A stretch of 64,000 nucleotides of DNA from assembly GCA_965603365.1 (NCBI GenBank), contig CBFDCR010000009.1:1-64000 (forward strand), given 5' to 3'. This DNA is from JAHELQ01 sp965603365. GTDB lineage: Bacteria > Acidobacteriota > Aminicenantia > UBA2199. This document shows positions 1 to 7,515 of this stretch, in pieces; within the stretch, counting starts at the first letter, position 1; every line of letters starts with the position of its first letter. The notes below the pieces were generated by a model. That model was not told the DNA's origin, ran no database searches, and worked only from the letters and a program-made list of their open reading frames with translations. The position numbers and the translations under genes were made by a program.

Positions 1-888
1 ACGCTGGAAATCGATTCTGTGGACAAAGGTGGTAATGCCCTTACATTCGTCACGGTGGAATTTTTCGGTGATTTTGTCCTGGAACGGCCGCCACTCATTT
101 AAATTCAAGCGAACCGCCAGATCTTCCGCTTCGATCTCCATGGGGCCTTTGGCCACCTGGTAAACATATTGATCATAAGAGACAGCTTCCCTCTGGACAT
201 CTTTTCCGCCGGAATTATAGTACTGGCAAATATCGCTCTCAAGAATATCCAGGCTTCGATAGTCCACCAGCAGATGATCGATATTAAAAAACAGGACATG
301 ATCCTTCAGATTTTTTTTGATCAACACCAGCCGATACAGCAGGATTCGTTCATGGGACTTTTTATTGAAATACCTGGTAATCCTGGCCAGACCGAGTATC
401 ACTCGAAATAGGAAAGGAAATTTCTCCAGGTATTTTCTATGAGCGGATAGATAATCTTTCATACTGGAAAACAGGTACAGGAACGAAGTGGTAGGAAAAT
501 CGTACAGGAATCTGGAAGAGTGTAACGCCCGATTTATTTCTATTTTTTCCTCACGGGCATATTTCGAGATATCGATATAAGGGATAGAGATGTCCTGGGG
601 AGCTTCGTGCTGCTGCCAGAGCAGCTTACCCTTCTCCCGTACCATCACGCTTCTCATCAGGCCGTGCTTCTGTATCACGTAAAGAATTGCCTCTTTCAAC
701 AATTTCTTGTCTAAGAAATTATTAAAAGGAATTACAATGGGCATAAACAGCCCTCTCGCCTGCATTAACCATAGATTAATGGCACTTAAGGGGTATTTTT
801 TTTCAATTCTTCCGTTCAATACCTCTCTTTCAAACCGCCTCATCTCCTCTTTGTAATCAACCAGAATTTTCTTTAAATCTAGACTCAT
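1..888 (-). CDS. Condensation-like protein, tandem copy 3 (3' end outside window)
   Basis: The first 296 codons of a protein nearly identical to the two genes upstream of it; the frame stays open to the window edge. It starts MSLDLKKILVDYKEEM and keeps the condensation-type opening KKYPLSAIN near residue 27. The site that matches the HHxxxDG motif of NRPS condensation (C) domains reads DHLLVDY, so the first His is Asp and the Gly is Tyr. Its ATG (888-886) overlaps the TGA stop of the previous copy in a TGATGA junction, so the two are probably translationally coupled. The fold belongs to the condensation / CoA-dependent acyltransferase superfamily. The second His, the usual catalytic base, is kept, so acyl transfer is possible, but the substrate is unknown. 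Confidence 0.88.
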   Translation of the reverse strand, partial: MSLDLKKILVDYKEEMRRFEREVLNGRIEKKYPLSAINLWLMQARGLFMPIVIPFNNFLDKKLLKEAILYVIQKHGLMRSVMVREKGKLLWQQHEAPQDISIPYIDISKYAREEKIEINRALHSSRFLYDFPTTSFLYLFSSMKDYLSAHRKYLEKFPFLFRVILGLARITRYFNKKSHERILLYRLVLIKKNLKDHVLFFNIDHLLVDYRSLDILESDICQYYNSGGKDVQREAVSYDQYVYQVAKGPMEIEAEDLAVRLNLNEWRPFQDKITEKFHRDECKGITTFVHRIDFQR

Positions 889-2435
889 CACTCTCTCCTT
901 TTCTCACTCCCGGCATTTTCGCCTAGCTGACGGGAAATCTTTTCTAAAGTTTTGTCAAATAATCCGGCCATGTGGTCTACGTCGAACTTCAACAGCGATT
1001 CCAGCTCGAAAAAGATCGCCTTCGGCGTGTAACTCACAAACGTAATGAAACGACCCTTAAATTTAGCGACCAGCAGTTCCCTTCTGCTGACATCCCGGTT
1101 CACCACCGATTGCTGGGTGGTGATAAAGGCCCCGCCGGGCACACCTTCCAGGTATGTCAGCCGGCCGCCCACAAAATTGAAAATGATGGTGGGTTCCATG
1201 GGCAGTATATACTGATATTCATACAGGTGGATCAACTGTTCCCAGGCCTCGTCTGAAAATTCCAGGTAAGGGAATGAATTGAAATTCAGATTATGCTTTT
1301 CACAAACGTCGACAAAATCGTATGCCTGCTTGATAATTTTGAAGGGATCGTCTTGATTGAACTCCAGCACCATGGGGAATGAGGTGGAGAATACCCCCAC
1401 GGTGTTGTAAAAATTGATCCCACCGTACTTTCGACAGGCATATACCACCTTCGTGGGCGCTTTTGGAATATCGAAGATTTCCCTGGCCAGCATGACCAAC
1501 AGCGCCAGGGTAACTGCCCAGGCATTGGCGGTAGAGATGTGGGGATAACGCTGGAAATCGATTCTGTGGACAAAGGTGGTAATGCCCTTACATTCGTCAC
1601 GGCGGAACTTTTCGGTGATTTTGTTCTGGATGGGCCGCCACTCATTTAGATTCAAGCGAACCGCCAGATCTTCCGGTTCAATCTCCATGGGGCCCTTTGC
1701 TATCTGGTAGACATATTGATCATAAGAGACGGCCTCTCTCTGGACATCTTTTCCCCCGGAATTATAATACTGGCAAATATCGCTCTCAAGAATATCCAGG
1801 CTCCGATAATCCACCAGGATGTGATCGATATTAAAAAACAGGACATGGTCCTTCAGATTTTTTTTGATCAACACCAACCGGTACAGCAGGGTTCGTCCAT
1901 GGGACTTTTTATTGAAATATCTGGTTATCCTGGCCAGACCGAGTATCACTCGAAATAAAAAGGGAAATTTCCTCGTGTATTTTTTACGACCGGGTAGATA
2001 ATCCATCATACTGGACAACATGTACAGGGCAGAAGTAGTAGGGAAATCGTACAGGAATTTAGAAGAATGTAACACCCGGTTTATTTCTATTTTCTCCTCA
2101 TGGGAATATTTCGAGACATCGATATAAGGGATAGAGATGTCCTGGGGGGCTTCGTGCTGCTGCCAGAGCAATTTACCCTTCTCCCGTACCATCACGCTTC
2201 TCATCAAGCCATGCTTTTGTATCACGTAAAGAACCGCCTCTTTCAACAATTTCTTATCTAAGAAATTATTAAATGGAATCACAATGGGCATAAACAGCCC
2301 TCTCGCCTGCATTAATGTAAAATTAATCGCACTTAAGGGGTATTTTTTTTCAATTCTTCCTTTTAATACCTCTCTTTCAAATCCCCTCATCTCCTCTTTG
2401 TAATCAACCAGAATTTTTTTTAAGTCTAAACTCAT
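888..2435 (-). CDS. Condensation-like protein, tandem copy 2
   Basis: A 515-residue stand-alone protein about the size of one complete C domain, with no A or carrier domain. The N-lobe opens with KKYPLSAIN. The active-site region reads FFNIDHILVDYRS (about residues 208-220), against HHxxxDG in true C domains. The C-lobe keeps a C5-like GVFSTSFPMVLEF segment. An in-frame ATG lies 18 bases further upstream, but it sits inside the previous gene. The start at 2435 has a good ribosome-binding site (AAGGAGAG) about 5 bases away and gives the same length as copy 1, so it is preferred. By eye roughly nine in ten residues match copy 1. The C-termini differ: this copy ends SEKRRE, copy 1 ends SDKSFF. 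It may be an acyltransferase, a release or ester-forming enzyme, or a non-catalytic partner; nothing here decides. Confidence 0.92.
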   Translation of the reverse strand: MSLDLKKILVDYKEEMRGFEREVLKGRIEKKYPLSAINFTLMQARGLFMPIVIPFNNFLDKKLLKEAVLYVIQKHGLMRSVMVREKGKLLWQQHEAPQDISIPYIDVSKYSHEEKIEINRVLHSSKFLYDFPTTSALYMLSSMMDYLPGRKKYTRKFPFLFRVILGLARITRYFNKKSHGRTLLYRLVLIKKNLKDHVLFFNIDHILVDYRSLDILESDICQYYNSGGKDVQREAVSYDQYVYQIAKGPMEIEPEDLAVRLNLNEWRPIQNKITEKFRRDECKGITTFVHRIDFQRYPHISTANAWAVTLALLVMLAREIFDIPKAPTKVVYACRKYGGINFYNTVGVFSTSFPMVLEFNQDDPFKIIKQAYDFVDVCEKHNLNFNSFPYLEFSDEAWEQLIHLYEYQYILPMEPTIIFNFVGGRLTYLEGVPGGAFITTQQSVVNRDVSRRELLVAKFKGRFITFVSYTPKAIFFELESLLKFDVDHMAGLFDKTLEKISRQLGENAGSEKRRE

Positions 2436-2449
2436 TGGTCTCTCCTTAA

Positions 2450-3997
2450 TCAAAAAAATGATTTATCGCTCCCGGCATTTTCTGCTAACTGGCGGGAAAT
2501 CTTCTCTAACGTTTTGTCAAATAATCCGGCCATGTGGTCTACATCGAACTTCAGCAGCGACTCCAGCTCGAAAAAGATCGCCTCCGGCGTGTAACTCACA
2601 AACGTAATGAAGCGACCCTTAAATTTAACGACAAGCCGCTCTCTTTTGGTGACTTCCCGGTTGACTACCGATCTTTTTGTGGTGATAAAGGCCCCACCGG
2701 CCACACCTTCCAGGTATGTCAGCCGGCCGCCCACAAAATTGTAAAGGAGTGTGGGTTCCATGGGCAGTAGATACTTATATTCATACAGCCGGATCAACTG
2801 TTCCCAGGCCTTGTCTGAAAATTCCAGGTAAGGGAATGAACCGAAATTCAAATTATGTTTATCACAAACGTCGATAAAACCGTAAGCCTGCTTGAACATT
2901 TTGAAGGGATCGTCTTGATTGAACTCCAGCACCATGGGGAAGGCGGTGGAGAATACCCCCACGGTGTTGTAGAAATTGATCCCACCGTACTTTCGACAGG
3001 CATATACCACCCGCACAGGCACTTTGGGAATATCGAAGACTTCCATGGCCAACATGACCAACAGTACCAGGGCAACTGCCCAGGCATTTGAGGTGGAGAT
3101 GTAGGGATAACGCTGGAAATCTATTTTGTGGACAAAGGTGGTAATGCCCTTGCATTCGTCACGGTGGAATTTCTCGGTGACTTTGTCCTGGAACGGCCGC
3201 CATTCATTTAAATTCAAGCGGGCCGCCAGATCTTCCGCCCCAATCTCCATGGGGCCCTTTGCAATCTGGTAAACATATTGATCATAAGAGGCGGCCTCTG
3301 TCTGGATATCTTTTCCCCCGGAATTATAATACTGGCAAATATCGCTCTCAAGAATATCCAGGCTTCGATAATCCACCAGGATGTGATCGATATTAAAAAA
3401 CAGGACATGATCCTTCAGATTTTTTTTGATCAACACCAGCCGATACAGGAGGGTTCGGCCATGGGACTTTTTATTGAAATATCTTGTTATCCTGGCAAGA
3501 CCGAGTATCATTCGAAATAGAAAAGGAAATTTTACCAGGTATCTTCTATGCCCGGAAAGATAATCCTTCATACTGGACAACATGTACAGGGATGAAGTGG
3601 TAGGGAAATCGTACAGGAATCTGGAAGTGTGTAACGCCCGGTTTATTTTGATTTTCTCCTCACGGGCATATTTCGAGATATCGATATAGGGGATAGAGAT
3701 GTCCTGGGGATCTTCGTGCTGCTGCCAGAGCAATTTACCCTTCTCCCGTACCATCACGCTTCTCATCAAGCCATGCTTCCGGATCACATGCAGAACCGCC
3801 TCCTTCAACAATTTCTTGTCTAAGAAATTATTAAAAGGAATCACGACGGGCATAAACAGCCCTCTCGCCTGCATTAATGTAAAATTAATGGGACTTAACG
3901 GGTATTTTTTTTCAATCTTCCCGTTCAATATCTGCTTCTCAAATCCCCTCATCTCCTCTTTGTAATCAATCAGAATTTTTTTTAAGTCTAAACTCAT
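2450..3997 (-). CDS. Condensation-like protein, tandem copy 1
   Basis: This is the first transcribed member of the tandem set, 515 residues, with an AAGGAGAG ribosome-binding site just before the ATG. It shows the DHILVDY variant of the condensation motif, KKYPLSPIN at the start and GVFSTAFPMVLEF in the C-lobe. It lies 79 bases after the beta-propeller gene and probably shares the promoter upstream of that gene. It is followed 14 bases later by copy 2. True condensation domains join two carrier-bound acyl groups. Stand-alone relatives can act as acyltransferases or release enzymes, which would fit an assembly line with no visible thioesterase, but that link is inference. The near identity of the copies shows recent duplication. 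Confidence 0.92.
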   Translation of the reverse strand: MSLDLKKILIDYKEEMRGFEKQILNGKIEKKYPLSPINFTLMQARGLFMPVVIPFNNFLDKKLLKEAVLHVIRKHGLMRSVMVREKGKLLWQQHEDPQDISIPYIDISKYAREEKIKINRALHTSRFLYDFPTTSSLYMLSSMKDYLSGHRRYLVKFPFLFRMILGLARITRYFNKKSHGRTLLYRLVLIKKNLKDHVLFFNIDHILVDYRSLDILESDICQYYNSGGKDIQTEAASYDQYVYQIAKGPMEIGAEDLAARLNLNEWRPFQDKVTEKFHRDECKGITTFVHKIDFQRYPYISTSNAWAVALVLLVMLAMEVFDIPKVPVRVVYACRKYGGINFYNTVGVFSTAFPMVLEFNQDDPFKMFKQAYGFIDVCDKHNLNFGSFPYLEFSDKAWEQLIRLYEYKYLLPMEPTLLYNFVGGRLTYLEGVAGGAFITTKRSVVNREVTKRERLVVKFKGRFITFVSYTPEAIFFELESLLKFDVDHMAGLFDKTLEKISRQLAENAGSDKSFF

Positions 3998-4046
3998 GGG
4001 TCTCTCCTTAAAAGGCGCTCTTCAACGCTTGCCCAATAAAAATGGG

Positions 4047-4075
4047 TTTAATCAAAAAAGATGATTTTTCACTCT
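4047..4075 (-). repeat. Possible relic of the 3' end of a duplicated condensation-like gene
   Basis: The bases just upstream of copy 1 resemble the 3' end of that gene at 2446-2470. Both read ttaatcaaaaaa, then one or two bases, then tgattt, followed by a partly matching 6-mer. The next segment, 4032-4046, can form a weak 4-bp CCCA/TGGG hairpin. The match is short and AT-rich, so chance is possible. Confidence 0.35.
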
Positions 4076-4076
4076 G

Positions 4077-5078
4077 CTATTTTTTAATTTCCCTCACATG
4101 TAATTCCCATTCCTCTGTATCCCAATTCTCAATCAATTGGTAGATTTTCCCATCATGGAAATCATAAGGGAAGGCTTGAATGGGATTCTTTTTATCCAAT
4201 TTAAGGAAAAATGTTTTTAATAATTTCCCATTTAGATCAAAAAGGTAAAATTCAAACTCCTCTCCCTTAAATTTGTTGGCAGATACGTAAAGTTTTTGGT
4301 CGTTAATTCGCAATTCGGCAATGGCCGGCCAATAGTCGGCTATCCTGATCCTGTCCTTGATTAAGGGATACAATGTTTCATTTCGCTTTTCGATCATTTT
4401 ATGGATCCCCTTCTTGGTTTCTTCACGAACCTTTTGGGGTTCAAATTCCCTTTTTATGGTATTGATGAGATTTCCCTCCCCATCGAAAATATCGATCACG
4501 AATCCCTCTTGAGCGGAAACGAAAATTCTATTGGGGCAGGTTTTAAACAAAAAGGACTTTTTCAAGAGGTCAATACTTTTTCCCGGTTGGAACAAAAACT
4601 TTTCCCGGTAAACTTCTTTGAGCTTATTGAATTGGGGTCCGAAAAGATTGATCGTCCGGTAAACAACGCCGCCTTCGTTGATAAAGGTGACCCCTACAAA
4701 ATTTTTTCCCAGGGATTGAACGGAATTGATATTCACGACACTGTTTTCTTTTATGAATTTGCCATCCAGTGAAAAAAAGGAGACCTTACCGACACTCGAA
4801 ACCATAATACGATCCGGTAAAATCTGGATACCGAGAGGGTAATCCGGCGGATTGATTTTAAATTCCTGGGGGCCTTCTCCCGGTTTTCCAAACTTTTTTA
4901 TGAATTTAAAATCTTTCAAGTTATAGATATAAATAGTGGTGTTTTCGGTGACAAACATACGGCCACTGCCGATCTGAAAATCATCGGCTTTCAAAACCTC
5001 GGGAAAAACCGCTAGCTTTTCCGGATATCCATAAAAGGCACATAAAAGTAAAACGAAAAAAACAATTGATTTTTTCAT
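4077..5078 (-). CDS. Secreted 6-bladed beta-propeller protein
   Basis: A 333-residue protein with a clear signal peptide: MKKS, a hydrophobic stretch (IVFFVLLLCAF) and a small-residue region near residue 18. The mature part has repeated blade-like strands with KFGKPGEGPQEFK, SFFSLDGKFIKE and YLFDLNGKLLKTF patterns, typical of the 6-bladed beta-propeller family common in Bacteroidota and Aminicenantes-like genomes. No catalytic residues are recognisable. It probably acts in the periplasm or at the cell surface as a binding or scaffold protein. It is first after the promoter at 5134-5162, with an AAGGAGGAAT ribosome-binding site, and is followed by the condensation-like tandem genes. Whether it belongs to the biosynthetic function is unclear. 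Confidence 0.85.
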   Translation of the reverse strand: MKKSIVFFVLLLCAFYGYPEKLAVFPEVLKADDFQIGSGRMFVTENTTIYIYNLKDFKFIKKFGKPGEGPQEFKINPPDYPLGIQILPDRIMVSSVGKVSFFSLDGKFIKENSVVNINSVQSLGKNFVGVTFINEGGVVYRTINLFGPQFNKLKEVYREKFLFQPGKSIDLLKKSFLFKTCPNRIFVSAQEGFVIDIFDGEGNLINTIKREFEPQKVREETKKGIHKMIEKRNETLYPLIKDRIRIADYWPAIAELRINDQKLYVSANKFKGEEFEFYLFDLNGKLLKTFFLKLDKKNPIQAFPYDFHDGKIYQLIENWDTEEWELHVREIKK

Positions 5079-5123
5079 TTCATTCCTCCTTATCTATGCT
5101 TCAGCCTCATTCTTGTCCAATGG

Positions 5124-5141
5124 TTTATATTGCAATATAAA
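5124..5141. promoter_or_regulatory. 18-bp perfect palindrome overlapping the -10 box
   Basis: The sequence TTTATATTGCAATATAAA is its own reverse complement. It covers the predicted -10 box and start site, a usual place for a repressor operator. No regulator gene is in the window. AT-rich promoter DNA can also form palindromes by chance. Confidence 0.45.
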
Positions 5142-5162
5142 GTATTTTTTATTTTTAGTCAA
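5134..5162 (-). promoter_or_regulatory. Predicted sigma70-type promoter
   Basis: Read on the minus strand, TTGACT (5162-5157) and TATATT (5139-5134) are separated by exactly 17 bases. Each box differs from consensus at one position, and the spacer is A-rich. The expected start of transcription is near 5127, about 49 bases before the beta-propeller ATG. It is the best promoter-like sequence I noticed between genes in the window and would let genes 5078-1 be expressed apart from the large operon. Confidence 0.65.
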
Positions 5163-5224
5163 GTCAATTTTAGGGAACTATGCCTACTCAAATCGAAGAC
5201 GAATATGAGATGGCGATTTACCGC

Positions 5225-5527
5225 TTAATGTGCCTTATAAGTTATCTCAATCACCTTGCCGGATTGAAAAACAACCCTATAATCCTTATACGTATATTCG
5301 ATCTTGTTGTCGATTTCCCTTATATTTCCAGGTTTTCCGAGCAGATCCTCAATCTCTTTTACCGTCATGCCGATTTTGACCTGCCTTGACTCCTCAGCTT
5401 GTTTGGAGCTGAACAAACCGACAACCTTAGACACGGCTTTCTCTACTTTCTCTTCTTTTTTCTTACTCAACATGCCTAAGGCGTATAGAATAAGGATTAT
5501 AAGTATTAATGTAATCACGCCTCTCAT
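5225..5527 (-). CDS. Small membrane-anchored protein with BamE/SmpA-like domain
   Basis: A 100-residue protein. Residues 3-19 form one hydrophobic helix (VITLILIILILYALGML), followed by a Lys/Glu-rich linker. From about residue 50 it reads IGMTVKEIEDLLGKPGN, then YTYKDYRVVFQSGKVIEI. The GMT..E...LLGKP pattern is the hallmark of the SmpA/OmlA (BamE) fold, whose founding member is an outer-membrane assembly lipoprotein. There is no lipobox Cys, so it is probably anchored by the helix. A good ribosome-binding site (AGGAGG) precedes the ATG. It follows the FadL-like gene by 57 bases, so a role in placing that barrel is possible but unproven. Confidence 0.75.
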   Translation of the reverse strand: MRGVITLILIILILYALGMLSKKKEEKVEKAVSKVVGLFSSKQAEESRQVKIGMTVKEIEDLLGKPGNIREIDNKIEYTYKDYRVVFQSGKVIEITYKAH

Positions 5528-5584
5528 ATTCGCCTCCTGATCTGATATATATTTTCCCGGCTGAAGCGTTTGCTAGACCCAATC

Positions 5585-6706
5585 TCAAAATTTAAGATCG
5601 ATCCCGGTCATCAGCACGATAAAAGATTGATGGAAGGTTTGTGCATTATACTCTCGATCAAAACCGTAGATATAGAGAGCAGCCACACTTAGCCCTACTT
5701 TTTTACCAAGCCGGTAAGCACCGCCAACAGACCCCACCAATAAATCTACATCGCAGCTCAACGGGTTCATGCCTTCATCTTTGGTGGGGCTGTGTTCGTA
5801 TCTTAAGCCTGTACGCAGTGCAAACCTCTCTTTTTTATATTCGGCACCGATGCAGGCATAGTAGCTGTTGTCATAATAAGTTTTATTCTCCGTGGCATTT
5901 CCGGCAACGGTAAATTTAATTTTGTCCATCTGCGACCACAACGTATAATTTAAATCAAAGGCCAGGGTCCAGTGGGGATTTAATTTATACGCGAATCCCA
6001 GGGTAAAATAGTAGGGCAAGTTCCACTCCGCTTCGGCATCGAGTTCGTTGCCGTTCATTGTCGTGTTTCCGTCCACCTTGACGGAGATCTTGCTCCTGAC
6101 CGAAAATCCAATGTTAAACTTTTCGCTGGCCTTGTACAACAAGCCCACATTCCAACCATAACCGGCAACCCCCGACAGCTTTGTCTCTACACCAGAAGTC
6201 AGCCTCTCCATTCCGCCATACAAAAGGGAAAAGCCGGCCCCCACTGCCAATCGCGGAGACAGCTTAAAGGCGAATGTCGGGGTTACGGCAAAAAAGCCGG
6301 AGGCCCCTTTTAAATCGTAGCCTGAACCCAGGAAGTTTTCATACTCGGCCCCACCGCCGCCGTAAGGGACGTTGAAGCCCAGACCTACGGCCAGATTCTT
6401 TTTCTTATAAGAAAAAAAATTTCCCGGTATAACGTTAAGGTTATTATACTTCTCCTCCGCACCATTAACGGTATACTTACATTCCCTGAAAGAAAATAAC
6501 CCATAGACGTGGAGCTCGGCGCCGTCATCTAAAAACGCCAGACCGGCAGGGTTCCAGTAGATTGCCGAGGGATCGTCGGCCACTGCCGTAAAGGCCTTGT
6601 TCATACCCAGGGCTTTCACTCCATGGCCGCTGTTATCCACACCGATTCCCCAGGCAGCCACACTGATCAGCATCAAGCCAAAAATCGTTAAAATATTTCT
6701 TTTCAT
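5585..6706 (-). CDS. FadL/OmpP1-family outer-membrane transport protein
   Basis: A 373-residue protein with a signal peptide (MKRNILTIFGLMLISVAAWG). The mature start carries the FadL-family signature: GVKALGMNKAFTAVADDPSAIYWNPAGLAF. The rest alternates in amphipathic beta strands and ends in Phe (GIDLKF), as expected for a barrel inserted by the Bam machinery. FadL-type channels move hydrophobic molecules across the outer membrane. It lies 13 bases after the dehydrogenase gene, in the same run as the polyketide synthases, so export or uptake of a lipophilic product is plausible. It is shorter than E. coli FadL but normal for the OmpP1/TodX group. Its ending should not be confused with the acidic tails of the cytoplasmic enzymes. 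Confidence 0.9.
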   Translation of the reverse strand: MKRNILTIFGLMLISVAAWGIGVDNSGHGVKALGMNKAFTAVADDPSAIYWNPAGLAFLDDGAELHVYGLFSFRECKYTVNGAEEKYNNLNVIPGNFFSYKKKNLAVGLGFNVPYGGGGAEYENFLGSGYDLKGASGFFAVTPTFAFKLSPRLAVGAGFSLLYGGMERLTSGVETKLSGVAGYGWNVGLLYKASEKFNIGFSVRSKISVKVDGNTTMNGNELDAEAEWNLPYYFTLGFAYKLNPHWTLAFDLNYTLWSQMDKIKFTVAGNATENKTYYDNSYYACIGAEYKKERFALRTGLRYEHSPTKDEGMNPLSCDVDLLVGSVGGAYRLGKKVGLSVAALYIYGFDREYNAQTFHQSFIVLMTGIDLKF

Positions 6707-6719
6707 GTTGTCCTCCTAT

Positions 6720-7469
6720 TCAAGTCTGAAGTTGTCCACCGTCTATCACCAATTCTTCACCGGTGATGAACGACGATTCACTGGAAGCCAGGAATAATAC
6801 GGCATTGGCTACCTCTTCCGGTCTCCCAAAACGTTTCAATTTGATCTTGCCTAAAACATGCTGTTCTAAGCCCTTCAACTGTTCCGGCGTTAATCCCATA
6901 CGCCCCATTAATGGGGTCTCCACATACCCCGGGCTGACGGTATTTACCCGTATGCTTTTTTCAGCCAACTCCGAGGCCAACGATTGGGCCAGGGAGCGAA
7001 TTGCCGCTTTACTGGCTCCATATACACTGGCATTGGTGGCTGCCTTGGCATTGGCAATCGAAGTGTTGAATATGATCGAGGCATGTTCGTTCAATAGTGG
7101 GATCGCCTTCTGAACAGTGAAAAAAGCGGCCTTGAAGTTGACATTCATCGTTTCATCAAACAGGGCTTCAGGCACCATGGCCACCGGCGCAAACTTCATC
7201 ATACCGGCATTCACGAACAGCACATCAATGCCGCCAAATTTTTCCCTGGTGAGGGCAAAAAGATTATCCAGATCAGCCATCTGGGTGACGTCGCCTCTAA
7301 CGGTAATTGTGCCGTCGCCGACGACCTGTCTGGCCTCAGCCAGTGTTTTCTCATTCCTCCCAAAAATGACGAGCCGGGCACCGTGTTCTTTGAATTTTTT
7401 TGCTGTTTCCAGGCCGATGCCGCTGTTCCCGCCTGTAATTACAGCAACTTTTCCTTCTAATTTTTTCAT
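6720..7469 (-). CDS. Short-chain dehydrogenase/reductase (SDR)
   Basis: A 249-residue classical SDR. The nucleotide-binding TGGNSGIG is at residues 13-20, NAG near 87, the catalytic Ser in FNTSIANAKAA, the catalytic Tyr-Lys pair in VYGASKAAI, and the family ending FITGEELVIDGGQ. It should reduce a keto group or oxidise an alcohol with NAD(P)H. The site after the Gly-rich loop (IFGRN) suggests NADPH. It begins 46 bases after the last polyketide synthase, whose own ketoreductase lacks its usual tyrosine, so this SDR could supply that step in trans. A different role, such as oxidising a seryl-ACP, cannot be excluded. The ribosome-binding site is AAGGAG. Confidence 0.93.
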   Translation of the reverse strand: MKKLEGKVAVITGGNSGIGLETAKKFKEHGARLVIFGRNEKTLAEARQVVGDGTITVRGDVTQMADLDNLFALTREKFGGIDVLFVNAGMMKFAPVAMVPEALFDETMNVNFKAAFFTVQKAIPLLNEHASIIFNTSIANAKAATNASVYGASKAAIRSLAQSLASELAEKSIRVNTVSPGYVETPLMGRMGLTPEQLKGLEQHVLGKIKLKRFGRPEEVANAVLFLASSESSFITGEELVIDGGQLQT

Positions 7470-7515
7470 TTTTACTCCTTATCGAATTATTTTGATTTTT
7501 TCGTTTTTTAAATAC

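Larger units (their letters stand above)
1..3997 (-). repeat. Tandem gene duplication, three copies of about 1.55 kb
   Basis: The same coding sequence appears three times head to tail, with starts at 3997, 2435 and 888 (spacings 1562 and 1547 bases). Long stretches match base for base in all three copies, for example the segment giving DHILVDYRSLDILESDI. Most differences are single-base substitutions and the reading frame is kept. More copies may lie beyond base 1. Confidence 0.95.

Noticed and set aside
4032..4046. Transcription terminator (CCCA/TGGG hairpin) after the beta-propeller gene
   Set aside because: The stem is only four pairs and is not followed by a clear T-run on the transcribed strand.
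5180..5389. A 69-codon plus-strand frame over the promoter region
   Set aside because: It overlaps the predicted promoter and the antisense of the BamE-like gene and has no coding features.
5585..5602. Counting the porin's GIDLKF ending as another acidic docking tail
   Set aside because: A terminal Phe after alternating residues is the standard outer-membrane barrel signal, which explains it better.
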